Shown: positions 1-11,210 of the stretch, piece after piece
Layout: each line of letters opens with the position of its first letter
Numbering within the stretch: position 1 is the stretch's first letter
DNA from: CBDCWQ01 sp965223435
GTDB taxonomy: Bacteria > Myxococcota > Kuafuiibacteriia > Kuafuiibacteriales > Kuafuiibacteriaceae
Length of the DNA stretch: 64,000 bases
Assembly (NCBI GenBank): GCA_965223435.1
Contig: CBDCWQ010000023.1
Location: 1,798,001-1,862,000 of the forward strand
Direction of reading: 5' to 3'
The notes under the pieces: generated by a model
Told to the model about the DNA's origin: nothing
What the model saw: the letters and a program-made list of their open reading frames with translations, nothing else
The model's database searches: none
Program-made: the position numbers and the translations under genes

Positions 1-2828
<2,828 letters not shown>

Positions 2829-3020
2829 GATGTTTTCGGAATCGCCCCGATAAAACCCTTGGGGACGCGATCTCCTCATGTAGCCGCGTGTGGGTGCTCG
2901 GGTCAACACTTGCTTGAGGGCGGCGCTTTGTTTTGGGGGCCCGGCACGAGATGGTATGACCTCGAAGTGGGGCAAAGGTGGTGTGGACGGGCGAGCCCCC
3001 CAAAACAGTGCTTTTGGGCT

Positions 3021-4502
3021 GTGAGGTTCGCTTTGGCCTCTGGGCTGGTGCTGGGCGCTTGCCAACGGGCCGTCGGGCAAAAACAGGCGCTTCCACTCGA
3101 GCCCTGTCGACTCTCGTCCGGCAACGGTCTCGCCCGCATGGCTGCCCTCTGCGGCCGCTTGTTGGTCCCCGAAAAAAGAGAATCCGAGGGCTCGCGGCAG
3201 ATTTCGCTCCATGTGGCGGTGATTCCGGCGCGAACCCCGGAGCCGGAGGCCGATCCGTTGTTCTTTTTGGCCGGGGGGCCCGGCCAGGCCGCCTCGTCAG
3301 CCTACCTGGAGGTCGCGGGAGCCTTTCAGTTCGTGGACGATCGCGACGTGGTTTTGGTGGACCAAAGAGGGACCGGCCGTTCGCATCCTTTGAAGTGCAA
3401 GCTTCCGCCGCAGAATAAGAGTTTCAAGCAACTGAACGAAGACGCATTGAGGAGCTGGGTGGAGGACTGTGTCTCGAACGTGGATGCGGACCTGAGCTTG
3501 TATTCTACCGAAGATGCCATCCTCGATTTGGATGCCGTCAGACGGGCTCTTGGTTATCAAACAATCAACCTGTACGGGGCTTCCTACGGCACCCGCGTTG
3601 CGCTCAGGTACCTCGGGCGCTACGAGAGGCATGTCCGAACCGTCATTCTTGACGGTGTGCTCGGGGTTGATGTCGCCCTTGGCGCGGACGCTTTTCACAA
3701 CGCCGAGGCGGCGGTGCGGCATCGGCTTCTTCGGTGCGAATCCGACGCCGGCTGTGGTAGAGCATTTCCGAAAATTCTTGAGCGCTTCGAGCATTTGCTG
3801 GCTCGGGTTGCCCGCCTTGGGCCCACCGTGAAGCTCAAACATCCAGTCTCCCATCGCCCGGTGGAGCGGGGCCTCACCATCGACTCATTTTGGGCGACGG
3901 TGCGCCTCTTGGTCTATCAGACCGAAACCGCAGCGCTTCTTCCGCTGTTGGTGCACGACGCCGATGTTCACGGCGATTTTTCGAACTGGATGGCGCAAAG
4001 CCTTCTGATGGAAGCCAACCTAGAGGGGGGGCTCAGTCACGCGATGCATCTTTCGGTGATTTGTGCGGAGGATGTGCCTTTTTTTCCTGCTGAGCCTGAG
4101 GGCGATGGGCATCCGAAGTACGGCCCGGGAAAAAGAGGCGCCTTCGAGGCCGGACTCGAAGAGCGCGCGGCCCTCGCGCGGGTGTGTGCCAGGTGGCCTC
4201 GGCGGCCTCTTCCTGAAGATGCGCGGGTCCCGGTTCAATCTGAGGTCCCGGCACTGGTGCTTTCGGGTGAGGTGGACCCGGTTACGCCGCCCGCGGGGGG
4301 GACACGGGTCACGCAGTCCTTAAAAAACTCGATGCATGTCGTTGCCCAAGGCCAGGGCCACATCGTCGGACATCGAGGCTGTATCCCTCGGCTGATTTCG
4401 GATTTCCTGAAACACATGCAGCCGGAACGCCTGCACAGCGGGTGTGCGCTCGAGATGGCGCCCATGCCTTTTTTTCTGAACTTTTTGGGGCCTTCACCAT
4501 GA
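3021..4502 (+). CDS. TAP-like alpha/beta-hydrolase (S33 peptidase), predicted lipoprotein
   Basis: Predicted secreted aminopeptidase of the tripeptidyl-aminopeptidase (S33) family. The GTG at 3021 is chosen because it gives a short positively charged start, a hydrophobic stretch and a lipobox LVLGAC ending at residue 14; longer in-frame starts would bury this signal. The nucleophile elbow GASYG holds Ser188. The acid is probably the Asp in LSGEVDPVTPP and the base the His in GQGHIVGHRG, both in the C-terminal TAP-like domain. Several cysteines (for example RCESDAGCGRAF) suggest disulfides, in keeping with export. The gene lies 19 bp upstream of a NatAB-type ABC exporter and may be co-transcribed with it. 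Substrate is not predictable. Confidence 0.82.
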   Translation: MRFALASGLVLGACQRAVGQKQALPLEPCRLSSGNGLARMAALCGRLLVPEKRESEGSRQISLHVAVIPARTPEPEADPLFFLAGGPGQAASSAYLEVAGAFQFVDDRDVVLVDQRGTGRSHPLKCKLPPQNKSFKQLNEDALRSWVEDCVSNVDADLSLYSTEDAILDLDAVRRALGYQTINLYGASYGTRVALRYLGRYERHVRTVILDGVLGVDVALGADAFHNAEAAVRHRLLRCESDAGCGRAFPKILERFEHLLARVARLGPTVKLKHPVSHRPVERGLTIDSFWATVRLLVYQTETAALLPLLVHDADVHGDFSNWMAQSLLMEANLEGGLSHAMHLSVICAEDVPFFPAEPEGDGHPKYGPGKRGAFEAGLEERAALARVCARWPRRPLPEDARVPVQSEVPALVLSGEVDPVTPPAGGTRVTQSLKNSMHVVAQGQGHIVGHRGCIPRLISDFLKHMQPERLHSGCALEMAPMPFFLNFLGPSP

Positions 4503-4521
4503 TGTCCGGGAGTGCGCTGGG

Positions 4522-5253
4522 ATGATGGAAGCCAAAGACCTTCATAAGTCCTTCAAAGATGTGTTGGCCCTATCAGGCTTGAGTTTTTGCGCGAGCGATG
4601 GTCGCGTGACCGGTCTTTTGGGGCCCAACGGAGCGGGCAAGACGACCGCTCTACGCATCTTGTACACGGCGCTTCGCCCATCGAAAGGCAGCGCGTTGGT
4701 AGATGGGGTGGACACCCAAGAAGACCCCCGCGCGGTTCAGCGGAGCATCGGCGTGTTGCCGCACAACCACGGTTTGTATCCCAGGCTGACTGCGCGCGAG
4801 CACATTCTCTATTTTGGCCGTCTTCACGGGCAAGACGAAAGGGTTTTGTCAAAGCACGCCGAAGAGCTCATTCGTCTCCTCGATATGGAGGACATTGCGG
4901 ATCGCCGCACCGCGGGATTTTCGGAGGGGCAAAGGGTGAAGGTCGCCATCGCGCGAGCGCTTGTCCACCAACCCAAGAACGTGATTCTTGATGAACCCAC
5001 CAGCGGCCTCGACGTGATGAGTACGCGCGCAATGCGCGACTTTGTCCGCCGACTCCGTGACGAGGGACGATGTGTCCTCTTTTCGAGTCACGTGATGCAG
5101 GAGGTTTCGGCGTTGTGTGATGACATTGTGGTGTTGGCAAGAGGGCGGGTCGCTCTTCAGGGCACGCCGAGCGAACTTTGCGCGATGACTGGGCAGGCCA
5201 ACCTTGAGGACGCCTTTGTTGAGGCCATTGGCTCGGGTTCGGGGCTTACATGA
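4522..5253 (+). CDS. natA: ABC transporter ATP-binding protein, NatA type
   Basis: Cytoplasmic ATPase of an ABC-2 type exporter. A Walker A GPNGAGKT lies at 34-41, an ABC signature in the form FSEGQRVKVAIARAL, a Walker B VILDEPTSGLD and a switch histidine in SSHVMQ; 243 residues is the normal length. The partner permease begins inside its stop codon (ATGA overlap at 5250-5253), so the two are translationally coupled. Family knowledge links NatA/NatB pairs to sodium export in Bacillus, but many homologues have other or unknown cargo, so the symbol marks resemblance only. Confidence 0.85.
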   Translation: MMEAKDLHKSFKDVLALSGLSFCASDGRVTGLLGPNGAGKTTALRILYTALRPSKGSALVDGVDTQEDPRAVQRSIGVLPHNHGLYPRLTAREHILYFGRLHGQDERVLSKHAEELIRLLDMEDIADRRTAGFSEGQRVKVAIARALVHQPKNVILDEPTSGLDVMSTRAMRDFVRRLRDEGRCVLFSSHVMQEVSALCDDIVVLARGRVALQGTPSELCAMTGQANLEDAFVEAIGSGSGLT

Positions 5254-6443
5254 TGATTCGCCGCGTAACCACGATCGCCAAAAAGGAAGCGATTGACAAC
5301 GTGCGGGATCGGCGGACGTTGTTTACGGCGCTCTTGTTCCCTCTTTTTGGCCCGGCGATGCTGGGGACCATGGTCGTGCTTACGGGCAATCTTGTAGGTG
5401 GAGCCAAGGATGAGCCGATTGGGCTCCCGGTTTCTGGTACGGAGCATGCGCCGAAGCTGGTCGCGTTTTTGGAACAGAACCACGTCCTTCTTCGCCCGGC
5501 TCCAACGGATCCGGAACGGGCAGTGCGGGAAGGGCACGAAGAGATGGTGTTGGTGATCGCTTCGTCCTTTGGCCGCGACCTTTCGCTGGGGCGGCCGGCG
5601 CCGCTACAATTGTTTTTTGACCAATCCGATCGCGCTTCAGCCCCGCTTGTGGCGCGTACCCGTGGCTTGCTTGAGCGTTACGGTGCTCAGCTCGGTGCGC
5701 TTCGTTTGTTGGCCCGAGGTGTCGACCCGAGTCTCACCCACGCCATTGTCGTACAGAGCGTCGATGTTTCTACGCCTGAGGCGAGGGGGCTCTTTTTACT
5801 CGGAATTATGCCTTTGTTTGTGGTGTTGTCGGTGTTCATTGGCGGTATGCATTTGGCAATTGACACCACCGCCGGTGAGCGTGAGCGCGGTTCCCTGGAG
5901 GCGCTGCTCATCAATCCGGTGAGCCGCGCAGAGGTGGTTTTTGGTAAGCTCCTCGCGACCTGGATGTTTACCGTCGTGAGTTTGCTGACCACGTTGATCG
6001 CGTTTTTGCTCATGGGCGCGTTGCTTCCTGGCGGCCCCCTGGCGAGGCTGGGCATTCATCTCAGGCTGGATGTGGTGGTGGTCTTTGACATTTTGCTGGT
6101 GGCGTTTCCTCTGACCTTTTTTGGCGCTGCAGTTCAGATGAACGTTGCCGCCTTTTGCCGAAGTTTTAAGGAGGCTCAGACCTATGTGTCCTTGGTGATG
6201 ATGCTCCCGGTGGTCCCGGCGCTGATTTTGGTCATGCTTCCGGTCCAAGAAAAGCCGTGGATGATGCTGATTCCTACGGTGGGGGAACAGCTGGCGGTTT
6301 TGGGTATACTCCGCCAGGAACCACTGGGCGCACTTTTTCGAGGATTGTCCTTGGTTTCGACTCTGGGGATCAGCTTGCTTTTGGGCGTGACCGCCGCCGG
6401 ATTGTACAAGAGGGAGCGCATTCTTTCGCAACCTGCCGCATAG
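5250..6443 (+). CDS. natB: ABC-2 type permease, NatB-like
   Basis: Membrane partner of the ATPase just upstream. A first membrane segment (about residues 22-45) is followed by a roughly 130-residue extracytoplasmic domain, then five or so hydrophobic segments from residue 180 to the C-terminus. That layout matches the NatB/ABC-2 family (397 residues is typical). A motif TTAGERERGSLEALLINPVSR, conserved in such permeases, precedes the second segment. The start overlaps the natA stop codon. Cargo unknown; sodium or a lipid or peptide substrate are all possible. Confidence 0.82.
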   Translation: MMIRRVTTIAKKEAIDNVRDRRTLFTALLFPLFGPAMLGTMVVLTGNLVGGAKDEPIGLPVSGTEHAPKLVAFLEQNHVLLRPAPTDPERAVREGHEEMVLVIASSFGRDLSLGRPAPLQLFFDQSDRASAPLVARTRGLLERYGAQLGALRLLARGVDPSLTHAIVVQSVDVSTPEARGLFLLGIMPLFVVLSVFIGGMHLAIDTTAGERERGSLEALLINPVSRAEVVFGKLLATWMFTVVSLLTTLIAFLLMGALLPGGPLARLGIHLRLDVVVVFDILLVAFPLTFFGAAVQMNVAAFCRSFKEAQTYVSLVMMLPVVPALILVMLPVQEKPWMMLIPTVGEQLAVLGILRQEPLGALFRGLSLVSTLGISLLLGVTAAGLYKRERILSQPAA

Positions 6444-6503
6444 TGTAGCTTTCTATTTTTTTTGATTTCGGGCTTGGGGGCGCATAAGAGCATCTCCCAG
6501 GTC

Positions 6504-6956
6504 ATGGTGGTGCAAGATTTTCGCAGGGGTTTCGGCATTGATTTGCGGGTGAAAAGAGAACAGCAGGACGGTGCCTCGAAGGCGAGTCGGGTGGACAGCG
6601 AGGCGCCTCCTCTCGCGCCGGGTGTGGCGTCCGACGAGGCTGCCACCAGGCCGGCCGACCAGGCTGGCGCCCGCCCGCAAATCGCGCCTACGGACACGGC
6701 GGCTGCACGGTCCGACGTTCAAGCGCAGAGGGTGTATTCGTCAAGGAGCGCCAACAAGGCGGCTTTTGTGGCCAAACTTGAGACCTATGGCGCTGGGGTG
6801 GATGAGATGGATGTCCGGCGGATGCTGGCTTCGGGGTACACGCTCGATGAAGTCCTTGAGATCGGGCTTTGGACGGCCACCCGCGCGGGTATGGGGTCGC
6901 CCGAGGAATGCCTGGACGAGGCCCGCAAAAGACGCAGCAAAGAAAGGCCCGGGTAG
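6504..6956 (+). CDS. Conserved-looking hypothetical protein
   Basis: A small soluble protein I do not recognise. The first half is a low-complexity Ala/Pro/Asp-rich linker. The last 60 residues look folded, with a helix-rich pattern around KAAFVAKLETYGAGVDEMD and a conserved-looking ASGYTLDEVLEIGL segment. The ATG at 6504 is preferred over one at 6462, but no clear ribosome binding site supports either. It sits between the exporter and leuA on the same strand. Function unknown. Confidence 0.45.
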   Translation: MVVQDFRRGFGIDLRVKREQQDGASKASRVDSEAPPLAPGVASDEAATRPADQAGARPQIAPTDTAAARSDVQAQRVYSSRSANKAAFVAKLETYGAGVDEMDVRRMLASGYTLDEVLEIGLWTATRAGMGSPEECLDEARKRRSKERPG

Positions 6957-7129
6957 GTCGCGAGATTTGACACCGTAAGGCCGAAACCGCCTTGGCTTGG
7001 GCTGGGATCGGCGTGAGGCACAAGGTTGACGCAATTGATCTATGGGATTGGTTGACCGATGGGACCCATTTGGTTAGAAAATGGGTTGGTCCGCGAGACG
7101 TCCGCTCCGCTCGAGCCGAGGGGGCTTCG
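6957..7129 (+). promoter_or_regulatory. Structured leader upstream of leuA, weakly T-box-like
   Basis: The 173-nt leader holds a perfect hairpin with arms CCCATTT (7065-7071) and AAATGGG (7079-7085). Directly after it GGGTTGGTCCGCGAGACGTCC spans 7083-7103; it resembles the conserved 3' T-box element (AGGGUGGNACCGCG followed by a return strand). A competing pairing of GGACC (7062-7066) with GGTCC (7088-7092) would bury the TGGT. A strong ribosome binding site follows at about 7117-7124. T-box control of leuA is described in some deltaproteobacteria, which motivates the idea. I could not identify a convincing stem I or Leu specifier codon, so this is a candidate only. Confidence 0.3.
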
Positions 7130-8836
7130 ATGGAGCGCAAAATGACGACATTCCCGAAAGACAAATATCGACCTTTTCCCCCAATAGATCTGCCCGGCCG
7201 AAGATGGCCAAGCCGAACGATTGAGACCGCGCCCCGGTGGTGCAGCGTGGACTTGCGTGATGGCAATCAGGCGCTGATCGAACCCATGGGTTCGGACCGC
7301 AAGCTTCGCCTGTTCTCCACCTTGATTGGGTTGGGGTTCAAGGAAATCGAAGTCGGATTTCCGAGCGCCTCGCAAACGGACTATGATTTTCTTCGACGTC
7401 TCATCGATGAGGACCGTATTCCCGAAGACGTCACCATTCAGGTCCTGACCCAGGCGCGCGAGCATCTGATTCGTCGGACGATGGAGGCTTTGCAGGGCGC
7501 GCGGCGGGCCATCGTGCACGTGTACAATTCCACTTCGACCGTCCAGCGGGAAGTGGTCTTTGGGCTTGACCGGGCCGGGGTCATCGACTTGGCCAAAACG
7601 GGCACAAAGATGGTGGCAGACTTGGTTGGCAAGGTTCCTGATACGGAGATCGTGCTTGAGTACTCGCCCGAAAGTTTTACGGGCACCGAACTGGGCTTTG
7701 CGGTCGAGGTCTGTGAGGCCGTGATGGAAGTCTGGAAACCCACGCCGGACCAACCCATCATTTTGAATTTGCCCGCCACCGTCGAGATGGCCACGCCGAA
7801 TGTGTACGCCGACCAGATCGAATGGTTTGGTGCGCATCTTCAAAACCGCAGTTCGGCCATCATCAGTGTCCATCCGCACAACGATCGAGGAACGGCCGTG
7901 GCTGCTGCCGAGCTTGCCCTGATGGCGGGCGCGGACCGGGTCGAAGGCACCCTTTTCGGGAACGGTGAACGCACCGGGAATGTGGACGTGCTGACCTTGG
8001 CTCTCAACATGCTCACGCAGGGCGTAGACCCCAAGCTCAAGGTCGATGACATCAATGAGATCGTCCGGGTGTCGGAGCACTGTACGCGTCTTCCCGTCCA
8101 TCCGCGCCACCCCTATGCGGGCGAGCTTGTGTTTACCGCTTTTTCGGGGTCCCACCAGGACGCGATCAAAAAAGGCCTCAAGCGTCGAGAGCTTGAGGGT
8201 GGAATCTGGGAAGTCCCTTACTTGCCGATCGATCCCGCGGACTTGGGTCGAACCTACGAAGCGGTCATTCGCATCAACAGCCAGTCGGGCAAGGGTGGGG
8301 TCGCATATATTCTCGAGACGGACTATGGGCTTCGGCTTCCCCGGCGTTTGCAGATCGCGTTCAGCAAGCGGATCCAAGCCATCACCGACAACAGTGAAAA
8401 GGAGCTCAGTTCGAAGGAGGTGTTTTCGGCCTTTGAGGAAACGTACCTGTCGAACTTGGGACCCGTCATCTTGGTGAACCACGCCCTGCGTTCCGGGCCC
8501 AGCGAAGAAGGCAGCTACGAAATGACGGCCACAATTCGCGAGGACGAAGAAGACCGCGTGATTCAAGGCCGCGGGAACGGACCAATCTCTGCTTTTTTTG
8601 ATGCCCTTCGGACGGCGATTGGCTTCGAGGCCCGGGTGACCGACTACAGCGAACATTCCTTGGGCAAGGGCGCGGATGCCATCGCGGTGGCTTACGTGGA
8701 AGTGACGGCCGCAAGTGGTCGTTCGAGCTTTGGCGTCGGGCGGCACGCCAATCTGGTCACAGCCTCGCTCCAGGCGGTGGTTCGCGCGCTCAACCGGGTG
8801 GGCTTTCATGCCGCGGGGGAACGGGCCTCAGCTTAA
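7130..8836 (+). CDS. leuA: 2-isopropylmalate synthase, long (LeuA2, yeast/actinobacterial) type
   Basis: Condenses acetyl-CoA with 2-oxoisovalerate, the first committed step of leucine synthesis. The start at 7130 follows a good ribosome binding site (CGAGGGGGC) and gives 568 residues, right for the LeuA2 subfamily. The DRE-TIM catalytic motif appears as SVDLRDGNQAL near residue 40, metal ligands in HPHNDRGTAVA, and the GNGERTGN motif that distinguishes isopropylmalate synthases. The last 130 residues form the LeuA dimer (leucine-feedback) domain. A second, shorter-type LeuA lies 2.4 kb downstream on the other strand, so this locus encodes two enzyme types for one reaction. Confidence 0.92.
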   Translation: MERKMTTFPKDKYRPFPPIDLPGRRWPSRTIETAPRWCSVDLRDGNQALIEPMGSDRKLRLFSTLIGLGFKEIEVGFPSASQTDYDFLRRLIDEDRIPEDVTIQVLTQAREHLIRRTMEALQGARRAIVHVYNSTSTVQREVVFGLDRAGVIDLAKTGTKMVADLVGKVPDTEIVLEYSPESFTGTELGFAVEVCEAVMEVWKPTPDQPIILNLPATVEMATPNVYADQIEWFGAHLQNRSSAIISVHPHNDRGTAVAAAELALMAGADRVEGTLFGNGERTGNVDVLTLALNMLTQGVDPKLKVDDINEIVRVSEHCTRLPVHPRHPYAGELVFTAFSGSHQDAIKKGLKRRELEGGIWEVPYLPIDPADLGRTYEAVIRINSQSGKGGVAYILETDYGLRLPRRLQIAFSKRIQAITDNSEKELSSKEVFSAFEETYLSNLGPVILVNHALRSGPSEEGSYEMTATIREDEEDRVIQGRGNGPISAFFDALRTAIGFEARVTDYSEHSLGKGADAIAVAYVEVTAASGRSSFGVGRHANLVTASLQAVVRALNRVGFHAAGERASA

Positions 8837-8992
8837 AGGCGATCCGAGTCCATATGCGGGTTTATACCTAGGGATGAGAAACAATGTTCGTTTTTCCTGT
8901 GCGGCGAGGTGGTATGCTCACTTACCCGAGTTGAACGCTTGCGAGCGGTGACCTCGAGCGGTACGAACGAGGCGCCATCGTTCAGTGGGCGA

Positions 8993-9682
8993 ATGGGTGG
9001 TCAACGATTGATCAGTAAGGGCAAAACGCGGAAGTCGGGCACGCGCCGACCCATGGATCGGGAGCGTCGGGTGGAGATCCTTGAGACGGCGGCTCGGGTC
9101 ATCTGCAAAAAGGGCTATGAGGGCACCTCCATTCAGGACATCGCCTCCGAATGCGGTTTAACCAAAGCCGGCCTCTACCACCACATCCAGAGCAAAGAGC
9201 ACCTTCTTCTGGAAATCATGCACTACGGCATGGACTTGTTCGAAGATCAGGTCCTCAAGAAGGTGAAACCCATCGAGGATCCGGTGGACCGCTTGAAGGC
9301 GTGTATGCGCTACAATATTTTGCTCGTGACCCGCGGTTGGAGCAAGGAGGTCACCATTATCCTCCACGAGCATGCCACCCTCACTGGCGAGTATCGGGTC
9401 CAGATCAACGCCCGCAAGAAAAGGTACGTGAAGTTCTTGGAAGATGCCTTTCGCGAGGCGAGTGAGTCCGGCCAAATCCGCCCGGTTGACCCGAAAGTGG
9501 CCGCTTTTTCGTTTTTGGGCATGGTCCTTTGGATTTACAAATGGTTCCGGCCAGAAGGCGCCTTGTCTGAAGAGACGCTTGCCGACGAAATGATCGATCT
9601 CCTTTTTGGGGGTCTTCAGAAGGCAAGAGGGGCGTCTCTTGCCGGGCACCACGAACATGCCGAGCAGTTCCCAGCATCCTGA
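8993..9682 (+). CDS. TetR-family transcriptional regulator
   Basis: DNA-binding repressor. The N-terminal helix-turn-helix is typical (GYEGTSIQDIASECGLTKAG then LYHHIQSKEHLL). The C-terminal ligand domain ends with LGMVLWIYKWFRPEGALSEE, which resembles KstR2-like TetR proteins that sense acyl-CoA compounds. The start is uncertain: ATG 8993 leaves a basic N-terminal arm and ATG 9053 trims it; neither has a clear ribosome binding site. The gene overlaps the start of the sigma-54 activator (9657) by 26 bp. A perfect TetR-type palindrome lies at 12821-12842 between leuA and frmA and may be its target, but that link is inference. Confidence 0.85.
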   Translation: MGGQRLISKGKTRKSGTRRPMDRERRVEILETAARVICKKGYEGTSIQDIASECGLTKAGLYHHIQSKEHLLLEIMHYGMDLFEDQVLKKVKPIEDPVDRLKACMRYNILLVTRGWSKEVTIILHEHATLTGEYRVQINARKKRYVKFLEDAFREASESGQIRPVDPKVAAFSFLGMVLWIYKWFRPEGALSEETLADEMIDLLFGGLQKARGASLAGHHEHAEQFPAS

Positions 9683-11210
9683 GTGTCCTGAGCAAGCTGG
9701 TGGCAGGCAAACGCCTGCCCTGGAGCTTTTGTACGAAATTGCGCATCTTTTGGATGAAGCGGGTGAGCTCAGCCAAGTGCTCGAGGGGGTCCTTGCGTCG
9801 ATGGCCCGGCACATGGGCATGCTTCGCGGGACGGTGACGCTTCTCAATCGGGCGAGTGATGAAATTGTGACCGATGTGGCTTATGGTTTGTCTGCGTCTG
9901 AGCAGGAGCGTGGTCGTTATCAGGTGGGGGAGGGCGTCACCGGACAAGTGGTGAAGACCGGCAAGCCCATGGTTGTGCCTCGAATCTCCCAAGCGCCTCT
10001 TTTTCTCGACCGAACTGGTGCGCGCAAGAGCCTCAAACGCAGCGACATTTCGTTTATCTGCGTACCCATCAAGCTGGGTAGCGTGGTTGTGGGGGCGCTG
10101 AGCGCAGATCGCGCGTTCAGCGACGCGGATCCTGACCGCACGCTTGAGGGCGATGTCCGATATCTTTCTATTATCGCCTTCATGATTGCTTACAATGTGG
10201 CCGTCCGCCGATCGAAACAAGAGGAGGAGAACCGAAAAGAGGCGCTCGAAGGGCGCTCTTTGAACATCATCGGAAACTCCCGGGCCATGGCGTTGGTTTT
10301 CGACATGATTGGCCAGGTTTCCAAAAGCGACGCCACGGTCTTGTTGTGCGGCGAAAGTGGCGTCGGTAAAGAGGTGGTGGCCGAAGCCATTCACAAGGAC
10401 AGTCTGCGCGCCAATGAGGCTCTCATTAAAGTGAATTGCGCGGCCCTCCCTGAGACCATGCTGGAAAGCGAGCTTTTTGGGCATGAAAAAGGGGCGTTCA
10501 CCGGGGCCATTGCCCATCGAAAGGGTCGATTCGAATTGGCCCACCGGGGGACGATTTTCTTGGACGAAATCGGCGACATCTCCCAAAGCGCCCAAGTCAA
10601 ACTGCTCCGGATCCTCCAGCAAAAAGAGTTTGAACGCATCGGAGGAACCGAGACCATCAAAAGTGACGTGAGGATTATCGCTGCGACGCACAGAAATCTA
10701 GAGGCCTCGGTCGGGCAAGGTACGTTTCGTCAGGATCTCTATTACCGGCTCAATGTGTTTCCGATTTATGTGCCTCCGCTTCGGGAGCGCCGGACCGATG
10801 TGCTTCTCCTTGCCGACTATTTTGTTGAGAAGTATGCCCGGGCGAACGGCAAAGATGTCCGTCGTATCTCTACGTCTGCGATCGACATGTTGATGGCCTA
10901 CCATTGGCCGGGAAATGTGCGCGAACTCGAAAACTGCATGGAGCGCGCCGTGTTGCTGAGCAATGACCATGTGATTCGTGGCCACCATTTGCCGCCTACC
11001 CTACAGACGGCGGAGGCCAGCGATACTTCCAGCGCGCGAACCCTTCAGGACACGCTCGACTCACTGGAGCGCGATCTGGTCCACGATGCCCTCAAAGCCG
11101 CCCAGGGGAATATCGCCAAAGCGGCACGGAGTCTCGGTGTGTCTGAACGGGTGCTTGGCCTCAGGGTCAAAAAGTACAGCATTGATGCCCGGCGTTACCG
11201 AACGAGCTGA
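9657..11210 (+). CDS. Sigma-54-dependent activator, NifA-like (GAF-AAA+-Fis)
   Basis: Activates sigma-54 promoters. Starting at ATG 9657, a GAF sensory domain covers about residues 20-180. The AAA+ domain follows with Walker A GESGVGKE, the sigma-54 contact loop GAFTGA and Walker B IFLDEIGD. A Fis-type helix-turn-helix lies at the end (QGNIAKAARSLGVSERVLG). Length and order match NifA, but no nitrogenase genes are in view, so regulation of another pathway is equally possible. It overlaps the upstream TetR gene, suggesting joint expression. Its last 16 bp overlap the 3' end of the convergent leuA. Confidence 0.88.
   Translation: MPSSSQHPECPEQAGGRQTPALELLYEIAHLLDEAGELSQVLEGVLASMARHMGMLRGTVTLLNRASDEIVTDVAYGLSASEQERGRYQVGEGVTGQVVKTGKPMVVPRISQAPLFLDRTGARKSLKRSDISFICVPIKLGSVVVGALSADRAFSDADPDRTLEGDVRYLSIIAFMIAYNVAVRRSKQEEENRKEALEGRSLNIIGNSRAMALVFDMIGQVSKSDATVLLCGESGVGKEVVAEAIHKDSLRANEALIKVNCAALPETMLESELFGHEKGAFTGAIAHRKGRFELAHRGTIFLDEIGDISQSAQVKLLRILQQKEFERIGGTETIKSDVRIIAATHRNLEASVGQGTFRQDLYYRLNVFPIYVPPLRERRTDVLLLADYFVEKYARANGKDVRRISTSAIDMLMAYHWPGNVRELENCMERAVLLSNDHVIRGHHLPPTLQTAEASDTSSARTLQDTLDSLERDLVHDALKAAQGNIAKAARSLGVSERVLGLRVKKYSIDARRYRTS

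Noticed and set aside
7040..8809. Long open frame (589 codons) on the minus strand
   Set aside because: It lies exactly antisense to leuA, whose protein matches a known family throughout; the antisense translation shows no family resemblance and arises from codon bias.
9405..10691. 428-codon minus-strand frame over the TetR and sigma-54 genes
   Set aside because: Both forward genes have complete families and motifs; the reverse frame has none.
9657..11210. Assignment as NifA, implying nitrogen fixation
   Set aside because: Domain order matches NifA, but many GAF-AAA+-Fis activators share it, and no nif genes or NifA-type upstream sites are in the window.
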